20,559 nt of DNA from a virus: IMG/VR virus record IMGVR_UViG_3300030108_002704, positions 1-20,559 of that record; one strand, written 5' to 3'. How positions within the stretch are numbered: the stretch's first letter is position 1; every line of letters starts with the position of its first letter. Under the pieces are notes generated by a model. That model made no database searches. It worked only from the letters and a program-made list of their open reading frames with translations, and was not told where the DNA came from. Shown here in pieces: positions 7,477 through 15,209 of the stretch. Made by a program: the position numbers and the translations under genes.

Positions 7477-10400
7477 ATGGCTCAAGATTATTTTACAGAA
7501 CTTTTAAATATAAGCTCACAAGCAGATAACGATAGATTAGATCGTCTTGAATACGAAACGCCTTTAGGAGAAACTAGTTTTGGAGACTATGCTTTAGATT
7601 TATTTAGAGCTCCCGTGGGAGGTTTATCAGATGCTATTCAAGGATTAGTTCAACTAGGAGCATTACCCTTAGACTATGCTTTAGATACAAATTTTTCAGA
7701 AAAAATAACTGATTTTTTTGATAAATATACACCAGACGCAAGAACAGGAGTTGGAGAACTTGTTCAAACTTTAGTTCAGTTTGGTCTACCATTAGGAGTA
7801 GCATCTAAAGTAGGTAGTGGTATTAAAATATTAAAAGGAGCAACTGCAGTAAATAGGTTAGATAAATTATCTGGTGTTGGTGCAAAAAGTGCAGAAATTG
7901 CTAGACGTGCAGGATATTTTGGAGCTTTAAGTGGAGCTACAGATATAGCTGTTTCTGTTCCTGGAGAAAATTTAACTATTTCAGAAACATTTGGTTTAAA
8001 AGAAGAAACTAATTTAGATGAACTTGAAGGGCGAGAAAGAGCAGCAGCAGCTTTAAAACAAAAATTTTTATTTGGTGCAGAGGGGACAACAATTGGTGCT
8101 GCCATTCCTATGTTGCCCGTAGCAGGCACATTAGGAGCAAAACTTTTAGGTAAAGCATATACTTCATCTTTAGGTCCTATTGGAATAGAAAAAGGTGTGA
8201 CTGGAGCTTTTCGATTATTAGATGTTCCTGTACAAAAAGCTTCTGAATTAATTGCAGGTAAAGGAGAATCTTCTTTAATTAGATCTGCGGTTATAAAAAG
8301 CGGTGATCTTTTTTCTAAGCCTTTAAAAAGTTTACCTGATTCAAAAGAATGGAAATTTTATGATGCAACTGAAGGAAGTTTTTTTCAAAGATTAGGTAAA
8401 TATGCAGACAGAACAAAGAATCAACTTAAGTCTGCTGGTATTAATAATCCCGCGTTAAAAGCAGAGGGTGATAAAGTAACTGCAAAATTAGAAGGTGAAA
8501 TTAAAACTCTAGCTAGACTAGATAAAAGAATTAATGATAGTTTATATAATTCTATAAAAGGAATTAAAACTAGTGTTTTTGATAGTATCACTAATGGTGA
8601 TATTAAAAGAAATATAATGGATGCAGTTCAAATAGAAAAAAATAAAATATTTGATTATATTAAAGCTACAAGTAGAAAAGGTTCAAATGGTGCTGAAATT
8701 TTATTTAAAGAAATAAATAAAGATGTTCAACCATATGCAAAAGAATTTAAACAACTTTTAAAAGAATCTAATATGAGATATGGTAAATTACTGGCTCAAA
8801 GTAAGAAAAAATCTTATCAAGTAATTTCCAAAAATATAACTACAAATGCAGATAACTTTTTTAAACAAAGATTCGCGTCTTTTAATAATGGAAAATTTAA
8901 ATTTGATTTAGGTTATGATGAAAAACTTTTAAAAGATAAAGGAGTGTATAAATTTAATGCAAAAGTAACTCAAGATGCTTTTGAACAAATGAAAAAAATT
9001 ATTAAAAGTAATAAAGTCGATTTACAAAATATATTTAAAGGTAAAAAAGGTTCAGAGTTAACAAGAGCTATAGATGACAATGCTTTTTCAAGATTAAATT
9101 TAATTAAACAAGCAGTTATTACCTCAGGCGGAAATATAAATAAATATTTTAATAATATTTCACAAATTATAAAAAAAGATTTAGATAAATTAAAACCAGG
9201 AGAAACATTTCCAGATGCAATAAAAAGATTTCTAAGCACTCCAAAAGGACAAAAGGTTGAAATAAAAGATTATACTACATCACTTTTAGAAACAATTATT
9301 TATAACAATAAACAAGCTTATAAAAGAAATTATTTTGATTTAGCAGAAAAACAATTTGTAAAAAATAATTTGATATTTAAAAATTTAAGTGAAGCCGCAG
9401 ATAAAGGAGTAAATCCTGCAAGGTTACAAATGATAAAACCTTCAAGTATAGATAATATAAAAACAGATATAGGGGATGTAGTAACTGAATCTAATTTATT
9501 TACAGGAGGTTATTATACACTGCCAGAAATAGCTAATGGACTACTTTCTTCAAAAGTAGCTTTTGATAATTTTTTTGATAATGATTTTTATAAAGCAATT
9601 ATGCAGTTTAAAGCTGGAGGTCAAATAGCAAAAACTATTTTTTCTCCTATGACTCAAATAAGAAACGTAACCACAGCTTCTTTTTTTCCTTTAGCTAGTG
9701 GTTTAATAGGTGGCAGATCTTCTGTTGCTGATGCTTTTAAACTAGTAGCTGATGATATTTTTACTGGAGCTAGAATAAATATTAAAAAATTAAATGAAGA
9801 AATAGAAGATATGGTAGCTAGAGGTGTTATAGATCAAAACATTCAAGTTAATGAATTAAGAAATATTTTAAATAAAGCTAAAGGTGGAAAAATTAGTTTT
9901 GATTCTTTCATGCAGAATCCAACCGTTCAAAAATTTGTTGATGTGTATCAGGGAGGTGATAACGTTTGGAAAGTTTACTCTGACAGATTTTATCAATCTG
10001 CTTTACGGCAAGCGTTTGGAGATCCAAAAGCAACTCCTAATAAAGTTTTAGATCAAGTAAAAGATTGGTATAAAACGGTTGCAAAAGATGAATTCATTGA
10101 AACAAGTGGAGTAACCGGTGCTAAAAAAACAGCAGAAGAAGCATTAAAAGAAGTCTCTGCTTATTTGGTTACAAACACTATACCTACTTATAGTAAAGTT
10201 CCTAACATTATAAAATCTATAAGAAACTTACCTCTTGGTAATTTTATAGCTTTTCCTGCAGAAATTTTAAGAACAAGTGGTAATTTACTATCAATAGGTG
10301 CTAGAGAATTAACTAGCACAAACCCTTTTATAAGACAAATGGGGGCTAGAAGATTGATTGGAGCTTCAGCTACATTTGGAGGCATTGGAGCAATCGTATC

Positions 10401-11685
10401 TAATACAGCTGGATATGTAACAGGTGTAACCGACGAGATTATGGATAGAGCTAGAAGATCTTTTGTTCCTGGATATGAAAGAAACGCCACTCTAATTCCT
10501 TTAACATCTCCAGATGAAAATGGTAATTTTAAATATTTTAATTTTTCATATTCAAATCCATACGATACTTTAGTTAGACCCATTAACGCAGTTTTAAATG
10601 CAGTAGGTGATGGTAGATTAAAAAAAGAAAGCGTTGATGAAATAATATTTAACGCTTTATATGGAACGCCCGACTCTCCTGGTGCTATTCCTGAATTATT
10701 AGATCCATTTATTACAGAGTCTATTGGGACAGAAAGAATAACAGATGTTACTTTAAGACGAGGAGAAACTAGACAAGGAAAATTAATATATGATAATAGA
10801 GTAGACTCATTAAGTGTTAAACTTGCTAGAAGTCTTGAACATATAATAGGAGGTTTAGAGCCTGGTGCTTTTAGATCAGCAACTAGAATATATGAAGGTG
10901 CTACTGGAAGATTTACTGATTCAGGAACTGCTAGAAATACTAAAGATGAAGCCTTAGCTTTATTGTCAGGTATTCGTGTTCAAGAGGTAAAACCTTTATC
11001 AAGTTTACCATTTATAATAACTTCATATAATAAAGATCGAGGTGCTTTAAATAGAAAATTTTCTTCTATAGCATATTCTGCAAACACTAGTCCGGAAGAA
11101 AAATTAGCTGCTTATAGAGATCACATGAGAAATAGCTTTATTAGTCAAAAAAAATTTTTTCAAGTATTACAAGATGGTGAAGAATTAGGCATAAGCAGGC
11201 TTGAATTATATAAACAACTAACAGATCGTTTTACAAAAGGAACTGCACAAAAAATTTTAAATGGCAGATTTTCTCCTCCAACATTTAGTAGAGAAAGATT
11301 TGCAGCTTTAAGAAGAAGATTAGAAAATGAAAATCCAGTTGCTGCCGATTTATTTAATGAGAGTGTGGTTGAAATTGAAAATGCATTCAGAGTTGTTAAG
11401 AGAAATTTAGGTTTCATAGATTTAGAATCAAGTTCTAATGAGTTTGAAGAAATTATAAATGAAGCGTTTACTGATCCTACTCTTGATGTAAGAGAGCTAC
11501 CAGAACGAATTACTAGTTTTCAATTTGATGAACCTGAACCAAAAGTTAATTTACCAGTTTCCGTGGGTATAGGAACATCAACAAGTCCACAAGTTATAGC
11601 TCAAACCATACAACAACCTACATTAACTGAATTAACTAGGGCAGACAATATTGGTAATAGATTTAATTTATTTAGGAGAGTATAA
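7477..11685 (+). CDS. Giant (1402 aa) probable internal virion / DNA-ejection protein
   Basis: The largest gene in the window, with a good ribosome site (AGGAG at 7467-7471, five bases from ATG) overlapping the previous stop. The size, the position after two helical virion proteins and the mixture of long charged helices with hydrophobic Gly/Ala stretches fit the large ejection proteins of podoviruses (T7 gp16 type). Hydrophobic segments include residues about 202-225 (GTTIGAAIPMLPVAGTLGAK), 725-745 (SFFPLASGLIGG) and 961-985 (GASATFGGIGAIVSNTAGYV), which could insert in membranes. Residues about 270-650 are Lys/Asn/Ile-rich and helical. I see no transglycosylase, peptidase or other catalytic signature. 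GGKISF at residue 803 loosely resembles the GGRIGF motif of the 804-aa protein. The C-terminus (NRFNLFRRV) overlaps the next ATG. Identity is inferred from context. Confidence 0.75.
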   Translation: MAQDYFTELLNISSQADNDRLDRLEYETPLGETSFGDYALDLFRAPVGGLSDAIQGLVQLGALPLDYALDTNFSEKITDFFDKYTPDARTGVGELVQTLVQFGLPLGVASKVGSGIKILKGATAVNRLDKLSGVGAKSAEIARRAGYFGALSGATDIAVSVPGENLTISETFGLKEETNLDELEGRERAAAALKQKFLFGAEGTTIGAAIPMLPVAGTLGAKLLGKAYTSSLGPIGIEKGVTGAFRLLDVPVQKASELIAGKGESSLIRSAVIKSGDLFSKPLKSLPDSKEWKFYDATEGSFFQRLGKYADRTKNQLKSAGINNPALKAEGDKVTAKLEGEIKTLARLDKRINDSLYNSIKGIKTSVFDSITNGDIKRNIMDAVQIEKNKIFDYIKATSRKGSNGAEILFKEINKDVQPYAKEFKQLLKESNMRYGKLLAQSKKKSYQVISKNITTNADNFFKQRFASFNNGKFKFDLGYDEKLLKDKGVYKFNAKVTQDAFEQMKKIIKSNKVDLQNIFKGKKGSELTRAIDDNAFSRLNLIKQAVITSGGNINKYFNNISQIIKKDLDKLKPGETFPDAIKRFLSTPKGQKVEIKDYTTSLLETIIYNNKQAYKRNYFDLAEKQFVKNNLIFKNLSEAADKGVNPARLQMIKPSSIDNIKTDIGDVVTESNLFTGGYYTLPEIANGLLSSKVAFDNFFDNDFYKAIMQFKAGGQIAKTIFSPMTQIRNVTTASFFPLASGLIGGRSSVADAFKLVADDIFTGARINIKKLNEEIEDMVARGVIDQNIQVNELRNILNKAKGGKISFDSFMQNPTVQKFVDVYQGGDNVWKVYSDRFYQSALRQAFGDPKATPNKVLDQVKDWYKTVAKDEFIETSGVTGAKKTAEEALKEVSAYLVTNTIPTYSKVPNIIKSIRNLPLGNFIAFPAEILRTSGNLLSIGARELTSTNPFIRQMGARRLIGASATFGGIGAIVSNTAGYVTGVTDEIMDRARRSFVPGYERNATLIPLTSPDENGNFKYFNFSYSNPYDTLVRPINAVLNAVGDGRLKKESVDEIIFNALYGTPDSPGAIPELLDPFITESIGTERITDVTLRRGETRQGKLIYDNRVDSLSVKLARSLEHIIGGLEPGAFRSATRIYEGATGRFTDSGTARNTKDEALALLSGIRVQEVKPLSSLPFIITSYNKDRGALNRKFSSIAYSANTSPEEKLAAYRDHMRNSFISQKKFFQVLQDGEELGISRLELYKQLTDRFTKGTAQKILNGRFSPPTFSRERFAALRRRLENENPVAADLFNESVVEIENAFRVVKRNLGFIDLESSSNEFEEIINEAFTDPTLDVRELPERITSFQFDEPEPKVNLPVSVGIGTSTSPQVIAQTIQQPTLTELTRADNIGNRFNLFRRV

Positions 11686-11894
11686 TGGCTAATGGTAAAC
11701 ATCCAAAAACAACAGGAGAACATTTAATGGCATTATATGGACACGTTGAAGGTTTTAAAAAAGATATTAAACATCTTCATGATGATGTATCTAAGATAGA
11801 AAAAAAAGTAGACAACATGATTTACTGGGTTATTGGAGGTGCTTTTACTACTATCTTAACTTTAGTTGGATTATTTAATTTATTTTTAAATTAA
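11685..11894 (+). CDS. Small one-span membrane protein, possible XhlA/holin-like
   Basis: A 69-residue protein with an N-terminal charged, heptad-like helix (residues about 12-44, FKKDIKHLHDDVSKIEKKVD) followed by one hydrophobic segment at about 46-68 (YWVIGGAFTTILTLVGLF). This layout, soluble coiled coil then a single C-terminal span, is that of XhlA-type haemolysin/holin-associated proteins and other small phage lysis factors. Its position at the end of the late operon fits lysis. The ribosome site AGGAG (11674-11678) lies inside the end of the previous gene, and the ATG overlaps its stop. No endolysin or second holin gene is visible in the window, so a lysis role is tentative; a membrane anchor for an ejection protein is an alternative. 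Its stop codon interlocks with that of the convergent helicase gene. Confidence 0.72.
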   Translation: MANGKHPKTTGEHLMALYGHVEGFKKDIKHLHDDVSKIEKKVDNMIYWVIGGAFTTILTLVGLFNLFLN

Positions 11895-11898
11895 ATCC
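11868..11898 (+). terminator. AT-rich hairpin at the convergent gene junction
   Basis: An imperfect inverted repeat spans the two opposing stop codons: GGATT (11868-11872), a three-base bulge, TAATTTA (11876-11882), a TTTT loop, TAAATTA (11887-11893) and AATCC (11894-11898). On the plus strand it is followed by a five-T run at 11901-11905, as expected for an intrinsic terminator of the late operon. On the minus strand no T-run follows, so it is not clearly bidirectional. The stem is almost all A-T and therefore weak. Confidence 0.4.
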
Positions 11899-13348
11899 AA
11901 TTTTTAATTTCTTCACCCATAATCTCACTGGCAATATTAATTTTCTTTCGTAGTGCTTTAACAATTTTTTCGTCAACCGTATTTTCACAAATAATATCTA
12001 CATAAGTCATTTTTCTTTTTTGACCTATACGATTAATACGTGCTTCAGATTGAGTTCTTTTTTCAAGATCATAACCATTTGAAAAATAAATCATGGTATT
12101 CGCTTCTGTTAAAGTTAATCCATAACCGGCCGTTTGAGTGGTGCCTACTAAAAATCTAACCTTACTTGAAGGATCTTGTATTAATTTAATTGCTTTTTGA
12201 CGATCTTCATCTGAGGTGTCACCATAATAAGTAACCACGGATCGAGGACCATACAATAAATTATTTTCACTATCTTTTGCAGTGGTAATTGCTTTAACAA
12301 CACTCTCTATATCATGTCTCCAATGACACCAGATAATTGCTTTACCCTCAGTTTCTTCTAAAACTTTTAAAAGTTCTGTGATTCTATTGTTTTTTAATTG
12401 TAATGTTTTACCTTTATCATCTTTAAAATGACCACAAGTAATTTGTTGAAGTCTCATTAGTTGCACTAAAGCTGTTGCAGTAGTCATACTTTTACCTCTT
12501 AAAAACGCCACGGCCTGTTTTTTCATTTGTTCATAAACACTTTTTTGTTCTGCAGATAATTGAATAATTCTTTTCATATAGGTGTATGGAGGTAAATCTA
12601 AGCAATCTTTTTTTAAAATTCTAGATGAAAAAGGTTTAATGTTTTTAGATAATTCATCTAAATTTTTATATCCTATTACAAGTTGAAAAGATTTACCTCC
12701 AAAATTAGCAGTTTTTAATTTTGCATATCTAGCTCTAAAAGCATAATAAGATGTAAAACCTAATAAATCTGGCTTTAAAAATTCACATTGTTTAAATAAA
12801 TCTAAAGGAGATTTTGTAACTGGTGAGCCAGTTAATATTCTATTGTATCTAGAAGCTAATCCTAATTTACAAATATTTTGAGTTCTCTTTGCTCCAGGAT
12901 TTTTTATGGTAGTGCTTTCATCGATAGCCATTAAGGTTCTATGAGAAAACAAAAACTTTTGAGCAAAATCATAACCTTTTTGAGTCGACAATGATTCTAC
13001 ATTCATAATTAAAATATGTAAATCCTCACCTGTTTCAAATAAACTATTTAATAATAATTGTTGTTTTTGACTAATGGTGGCTTGCCAAAGCACCATCTTT
13101 TTTTCAATGTGTTTAACCATGTGTGTAGGTATTTCTAAATCATACCAATTTTTATAAACACCTTTTGGTGCAACGATTAATGCCCCATTTATCTTACCTT
13201 GATCATAAAGCATAGATATATTGTCTATTAAAACTTTAGACTTACCAGTGCCCATCTCCATAAAATAAGCAAAAAAACGCTTATCCCATGACTTTTTTAA
13301 GGCATCTAATTGATGCTTGTATGGCTTTGTTTTAAATTTGTAATCCAT
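11891..13348 (-). CDS. SNF2-family (SF2) DNA helicase/translocase
   Basis: A 485-residue ATPase and the only minus-strand gene here. From the ATG at 13348, the visible motifs are: a Q-type motif YKHQ at residues 10-13; Walker A EMGTGKSK at 31-38; Walker B AIDEST at 141-146 (DEST instead of DEAH/DEAD); motif III LTGSP at 172-176; a helicase C region with motif V GYGLTLTEA at 408-416 and motif VI QSEARINRIGQ at 433-443. The arginine/RIGQ form of motif VI is the SNF2 hallmark. The length is that of a bare two-lobe motor with no extra nuclease or chromatin domain. It likely remodels or translocates on double-stranded phage DNA during replication, recombination or against host systems; the exact role is unknown. 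The frame extends to a TTG at 13405, but that TTG is part of a promoter (see 13378-13405), so the ATG is preferred. Confidence 0.92.
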   Translation of the reverse strand: MDYKFKTKPYKHQLDALKKSWDKRFFAYFMEMGTGKSKVLIDNISMLYDQGKINGALIVAPKGVYKNWYDLEIPTHMVKHIEKKMVLWQATISQKQQLLLNSLFETGEDLHILIMNVESLSTQKGYDFAQKFLFSHRTLMAIDESTTIKNPGAKRTQNICKLGLASRYNRILTGSPVTKSPLDLFKQCEFLKPDLLGFTSYYAFRARYAKLKTANFGGKSFQLVIGYKNLDELSKNIKPFSSRILKKDCLDLPPYTYMKRIIQLSAEQKSVYEQMKKQAVAFLRGKSMTTATALVQLMRLQQITCGHFKDDKGKTLQLKNNRITELLKVLEETEGKAIIWCHWRHDIESVVKAITTAKDSENNLLYGPRSVVTYYGDTSDEDRQKAIKLIQDPSSKVRFLVGTTQTAGYGLTLTEANTMIYFSNGYDLEKRTQSEARINRIGQKRKMTYVDIICENTVDEKIVKALRKKINIASEIMGEEIKNWI

Positions 13349-13377
13349 ATATAATTTGCTATTCTTTCTTGCAAAGG

Positions 13378-13405
13378 AATATAAACATGTTAAATAATAA
13401 GTCAA
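13378..13405 (-). promoter_or_regulatory. Sigma70-like promoter of the helicase gene
   Basis: Reading the minus strand, TTGACT (13405-13400) is separated by 16 bases from TATATT (13383-13378), matching five of six -35 and five of six -10 consensus positions. The transcript would begin near 13371, about 23 bases before the ATG at 13348. This explains how the lone reverse gene is transcribed, and shows that the upstream TTG in frame with the helicase is unlikely to be a start codon. Confidence 0.6.
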
Positions 13406-13412
13406 GAAAGTT

Positions 13413-13766
13413 ATGACTAAAAAAGTTTACGTTATTCAAGAATTACCTGGAACTAAAACAGGAACTCCAAAATACAATATAATGGGCGCAACTAAATATG
13501 GCGAACTAGTCTCATTGTTGCCTGAAAATTCACAAATTATTATGTCACCTGGTCCCTTGGTGTTTAAATTAAGAAAACTATTAAAAAATTTTACAGAAGA
13601 AGATTATTTATTATTAACAGGAGATCCTGCCATAATCGGTGTAGCTTGTTCAATAGTCTCTGATATTACCAATGGAAAATTTAATTTTTTAAAATGGGAT
13701 AGACAAGAAAAGTTATATTACCCTATAAAAGTCAACCTATACGAGAAAGGAAAAATTGAAGATTAG
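13413..13766 (+). CDS. Conserved phage protein of unknown function, 117 aa
   Basis: A compact alpha/beta protein divergent from the helicase. Visible features are VYVIQELPG near the start, then GATKYGELVSLLPENSQI at residues about 25-42, SPGPLVFKLRKLL at 45-57, EEDYLLLTGDPAIIGVACSI at 62-81 and FLKWDRQEKLYYPIKVNLY near the end. I recall small proteins with this YGELVxLLP ... SPGP ... DYLLLxGDP ... LKWDRQExxYYP layout in marine and other podovirus early regions, always without assigned function. The Gly-Asp-Pro after a hydrophobic strand could be a ligand-binding loop, but no named fold is claimed. It has a weak ribosome site (AAGAAAG) close to the ATG. The main promoter of the replication block begins just after its stop, so this gene is probably a separate short unit. 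Confidence 0.75.
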   Translation: MTKKVYVIQELPGTKTGTPKYNIMGATKYGELVSLLPENSQIIMSPGPLVFKLRKLLKNFTEEDYLLLTGDPAIIGVACSIVSDITNGKFNFLKWDRQEKLYYPIKVNLYEKGKIED

Positions 13767-13768
13767 CC

Positions 13769-13796
13769 TTGACATAGGATTTTATGTAATTATAAC
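13769..13796 (+). promoter_or_regulatory. Strong sigma70-like promoter of the replication block
   Basis: A perfect -35 box TTGACA (13769-13774), a 16-base spacer and TATAAC (13791-13796, five of six -10 positions). Transcription would begin near 13803, about 17 bases before the ATG at 13820, with the ribosome site AAAGGAG at 13806-13812. This is the best promoter in the window and probably drives the early genes through host RNA polymerase. Confidence 0.75.
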
Positions 13797-13819
13797 TAGC
13801 ATTAGAAAGGAGTAATAAC

Positions 13820-14368
13820 ATGAGTATAAACTTTGAACAAGATAGACAAACAACATTGACTAAAGTCGATGATGCAAAGTCGTTAGCAAATCAAGTTCTA
13901 AAATTAAAATCTATGGAAGATGATTTAGCTAAAAAAGAAGATGCAATCAAAAAATTAAAAAAAGATATTGAGGTCATTTCTGGTGAGGTTATTCCTACCA
14001 TGATGCAAGAAATGAATTTATCTTCACTTAAACTAGAAGATGGATCTTCTGTTGAAGTAAAACCTGTTTATGGTGCTTCTATTTCTCCAGCAAAGAAAGA
14101 AGAGGCATTTAACTGGCTTCGTAATCATAACCTAGGTGATCTTATTAAAAATGAGATTACCGTTTCCTTTGGTCGTAACGAAGATAACAAGGCAATAGCT
14201 TATGCTAACCTTGCACAAGGTCAAGGATATCAACCTGTCCAGAAGTTAAAGGTTGAACCCATGACACTTAAAGCATTAGTTCGTGAGCGTCTCGAGTCTG
14301 GACAAGAGATGCCCACGGACTTATTTAATGTGTTCGCAGGAAACAGAACCAAAATAACAAGTAAATAG
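13820..14368 (+). CDS. Conserved phage replication-region protein, 182 aa
   Basis: The first gene behind the strong promoter, with a near-consensus ribosome site (AAAGGAG, seven bases from ATG). Residues about 20-65 form a charged coiled coil (LKSMEDDLAKKEDAIKKLKK). This is followed by a compact domain with MNLSSLKLEDGSSVEVKPVY at about 65-85, a Pro-Ala-Lys helix with AFNWLRNHNLGDLIKNEITV at about 95-115, and PMTLKALVRERLESGQEMP near 147-165. I recognise this arrangement as a conserved phage protein family usually found near the replication genes, but no function is established to my knowledge. The coiled coil suggests oligomerisation. Four of its six arginines are CGT, unlike the AGA-dominated neighbours; with its promoter this may reflect high expression or a different recent ancestry. 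Confidence 0.8.
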   Translation: MSINFEQDRQTTLTKVDDAKSLANQVLKLKSMEDDLAKKEDAIKKLKKDIEVISGEVIPTMMQEMNLSSLKLEDGSSVEVKPVYGASISPAKKEEAFNWLRNHNLGDLIKNEITVSFGRNEDNKAIAYANLAQGQGYQPVQKLKVEPMTLKALVRERLESGQEMPTDLFNVFAGNRTKITSK

Positions 14369-14379
14369 GAGAACGAACG

Positions 14380-15153
14380 ATGAGCAAAGAACAAACGCTT
14401 ACGAAAAAGTCCAACAATGCGTTGGCTGCACCAGTATTTGAAGCTGATGCAAACTTAGGAATGGAGAATGTGGGTCAAGATGATTTAGCATTACCATTTC
14501 TTAAAATACTTGGTCAACTATCTCCAGAGGTAAACAAAAGAGATGGTAAGTATGTAGAGGGAGCATCACCTGGAATGATTTTTAATTCAGTAACAGGTGA
14601 TCTGTTTGATGGTGAAAAAGGAGTTAATGTAATTCCTTGTTACTACAAACTAGAATATGTTGAATGGAAAGATAGAGGTAAAGATGGATCGGGAGCACCG
14701 GTAACTATTTACCCTTCTTCTTCAGACATCATGACTAAAACATCTAGAGGGGCCGACTTCAAAGATAGATTACAAAATGGTAATTATATTGAGAAGACTG
14801 CACAGCACTTTGTGATTGTTGCAGGTAAAGTTCCAACGACAGCTCTTATCGCTATGAAATCTACTCAATTAAAAATTAGTAGAAAATGGAATAGCATGAT
14901 GCAGAGCATTAAACTAAAAGGTAAGAATGGATTATTTACTCCAGCATCTTTTAGTCATCAGTATTTACTGAGGACCACACAACAATCAAATGACAAGGGA
15001 ACTTGGTTTGGTTGGGAAGTAACCAAGGTTGGTCAAGTAGAGAGTGCTGATCTTTATCAACAGGCAAAAGCTTTTGCTGAAAGTATTAGTAAAGGTGATG
15101 TCAATGTTAAACATGGTGAAGATCAAGAGACAACAGACTCAGCTCACTATTAA
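14380..15153 (+). CDS. Conserved phage protein, possible ssDNA-binding role, 257 aa
   Basis: The ribosome site AGGAG (14367-14371) overlaps the previous stop and lies eight bases from ATG. The protein has a recognisable phage core: DDLALPFLKILGQLSPEVNK at residues about 34-53, then YVEGASPGMIFNSVT, INV-like strand NVIPCYYKLEYVEW near 80-95, and a C-terminal GTWFGWEVTKVG strand pair. The last residues are acidic and flexible (HGEDQETTDSAHY). I recall this family as a conserved phage hypothetical protein commonly near polymerase and primase genes. The OB-like strand content, acidic tail and early position would suit a single-stranded-DNA-binding protein like T7 gp2.5, which this phage otherwise appears to lack here. 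That role is inference only. Confidence 0.78.
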   Translation: MSKEQTLTKKSNNALAAPVFEADANLGMENVGQDDLALPFLKILGQLSPEVNKRDGKYVEGASPGMIFNSVTGDLFDGEKGVNVIPCYYKLEYVEWKDRGKDGSGAPVTIYPSSSDIMTKTSRGADFKDRLQNGNYIEKTAQHFVIVAGKVPTTALIAMKSTQLKISRKWNSMMQSIKLKGKNGLFTPASFSHQYLLRTTQQSNDKGTWFGWEVTKVGQVESADLYQQAKAFAESISKGDVNVKHGEDQETTDSAHY

Positions 15154-15166
15154 GAAATCCTAGGGT

Positions 15167-15198
15167 GTGGGCATTGAAGCTAGCGTGGAGATGCCCAC
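15167..15198. promoter_or_regulatory. Perfect 8-base inverted repeat upstream of primase
   Basis: GTGGGCAT (15167-15174) and ATGCCCAC (15191-15198) are exact reverse complements around a 16-base centre that itself holds GCTAGC. The right arm abuts TATAAA (15199-15204), a good -10 hexamer whose expected start falls at about the primase ATG (15210). No T-run follows, so a classical terminator is unlikely. An operator, an RNA switch or a processing hairpin are possible. Confidence 0.55.
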
Positions 15199-15209
15199 TA
15201 TAAAATCGC

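Noticed and set aside
13369-13396. Plus-strand promoter for the 117-aa gene (TTGCAA, TAAATA)
   Set aside because: The -10 match is only three of six bases; too weak to list as a feature, though some promoter must exist in this short divergent region.
13349-13405. TTG at 13405 as the helicase start
   Set aside because: The TTG is the beginning of a TTGACT -35 box with a matching -10; the ATG at 13348 directly precedes the conserved YKHQ helicase start.
15130-15160. T7-type RNA polymerase promoter, because CTCACTAT matches the T7 core
   Set aside because: The match is eight bases only, lies in the end of a coding region (Ser-Ala-His-Tyr-stop), lacks the upstream and GGG initiation parts, and no phage RNA polymerase gene is in the window.
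15167-15209. Intrinsic terminator before the primase
   Set aside because: The hairpin is followed by TATAAAATCGC, not a T-run, and the replication genes on both sides appear to belong together.
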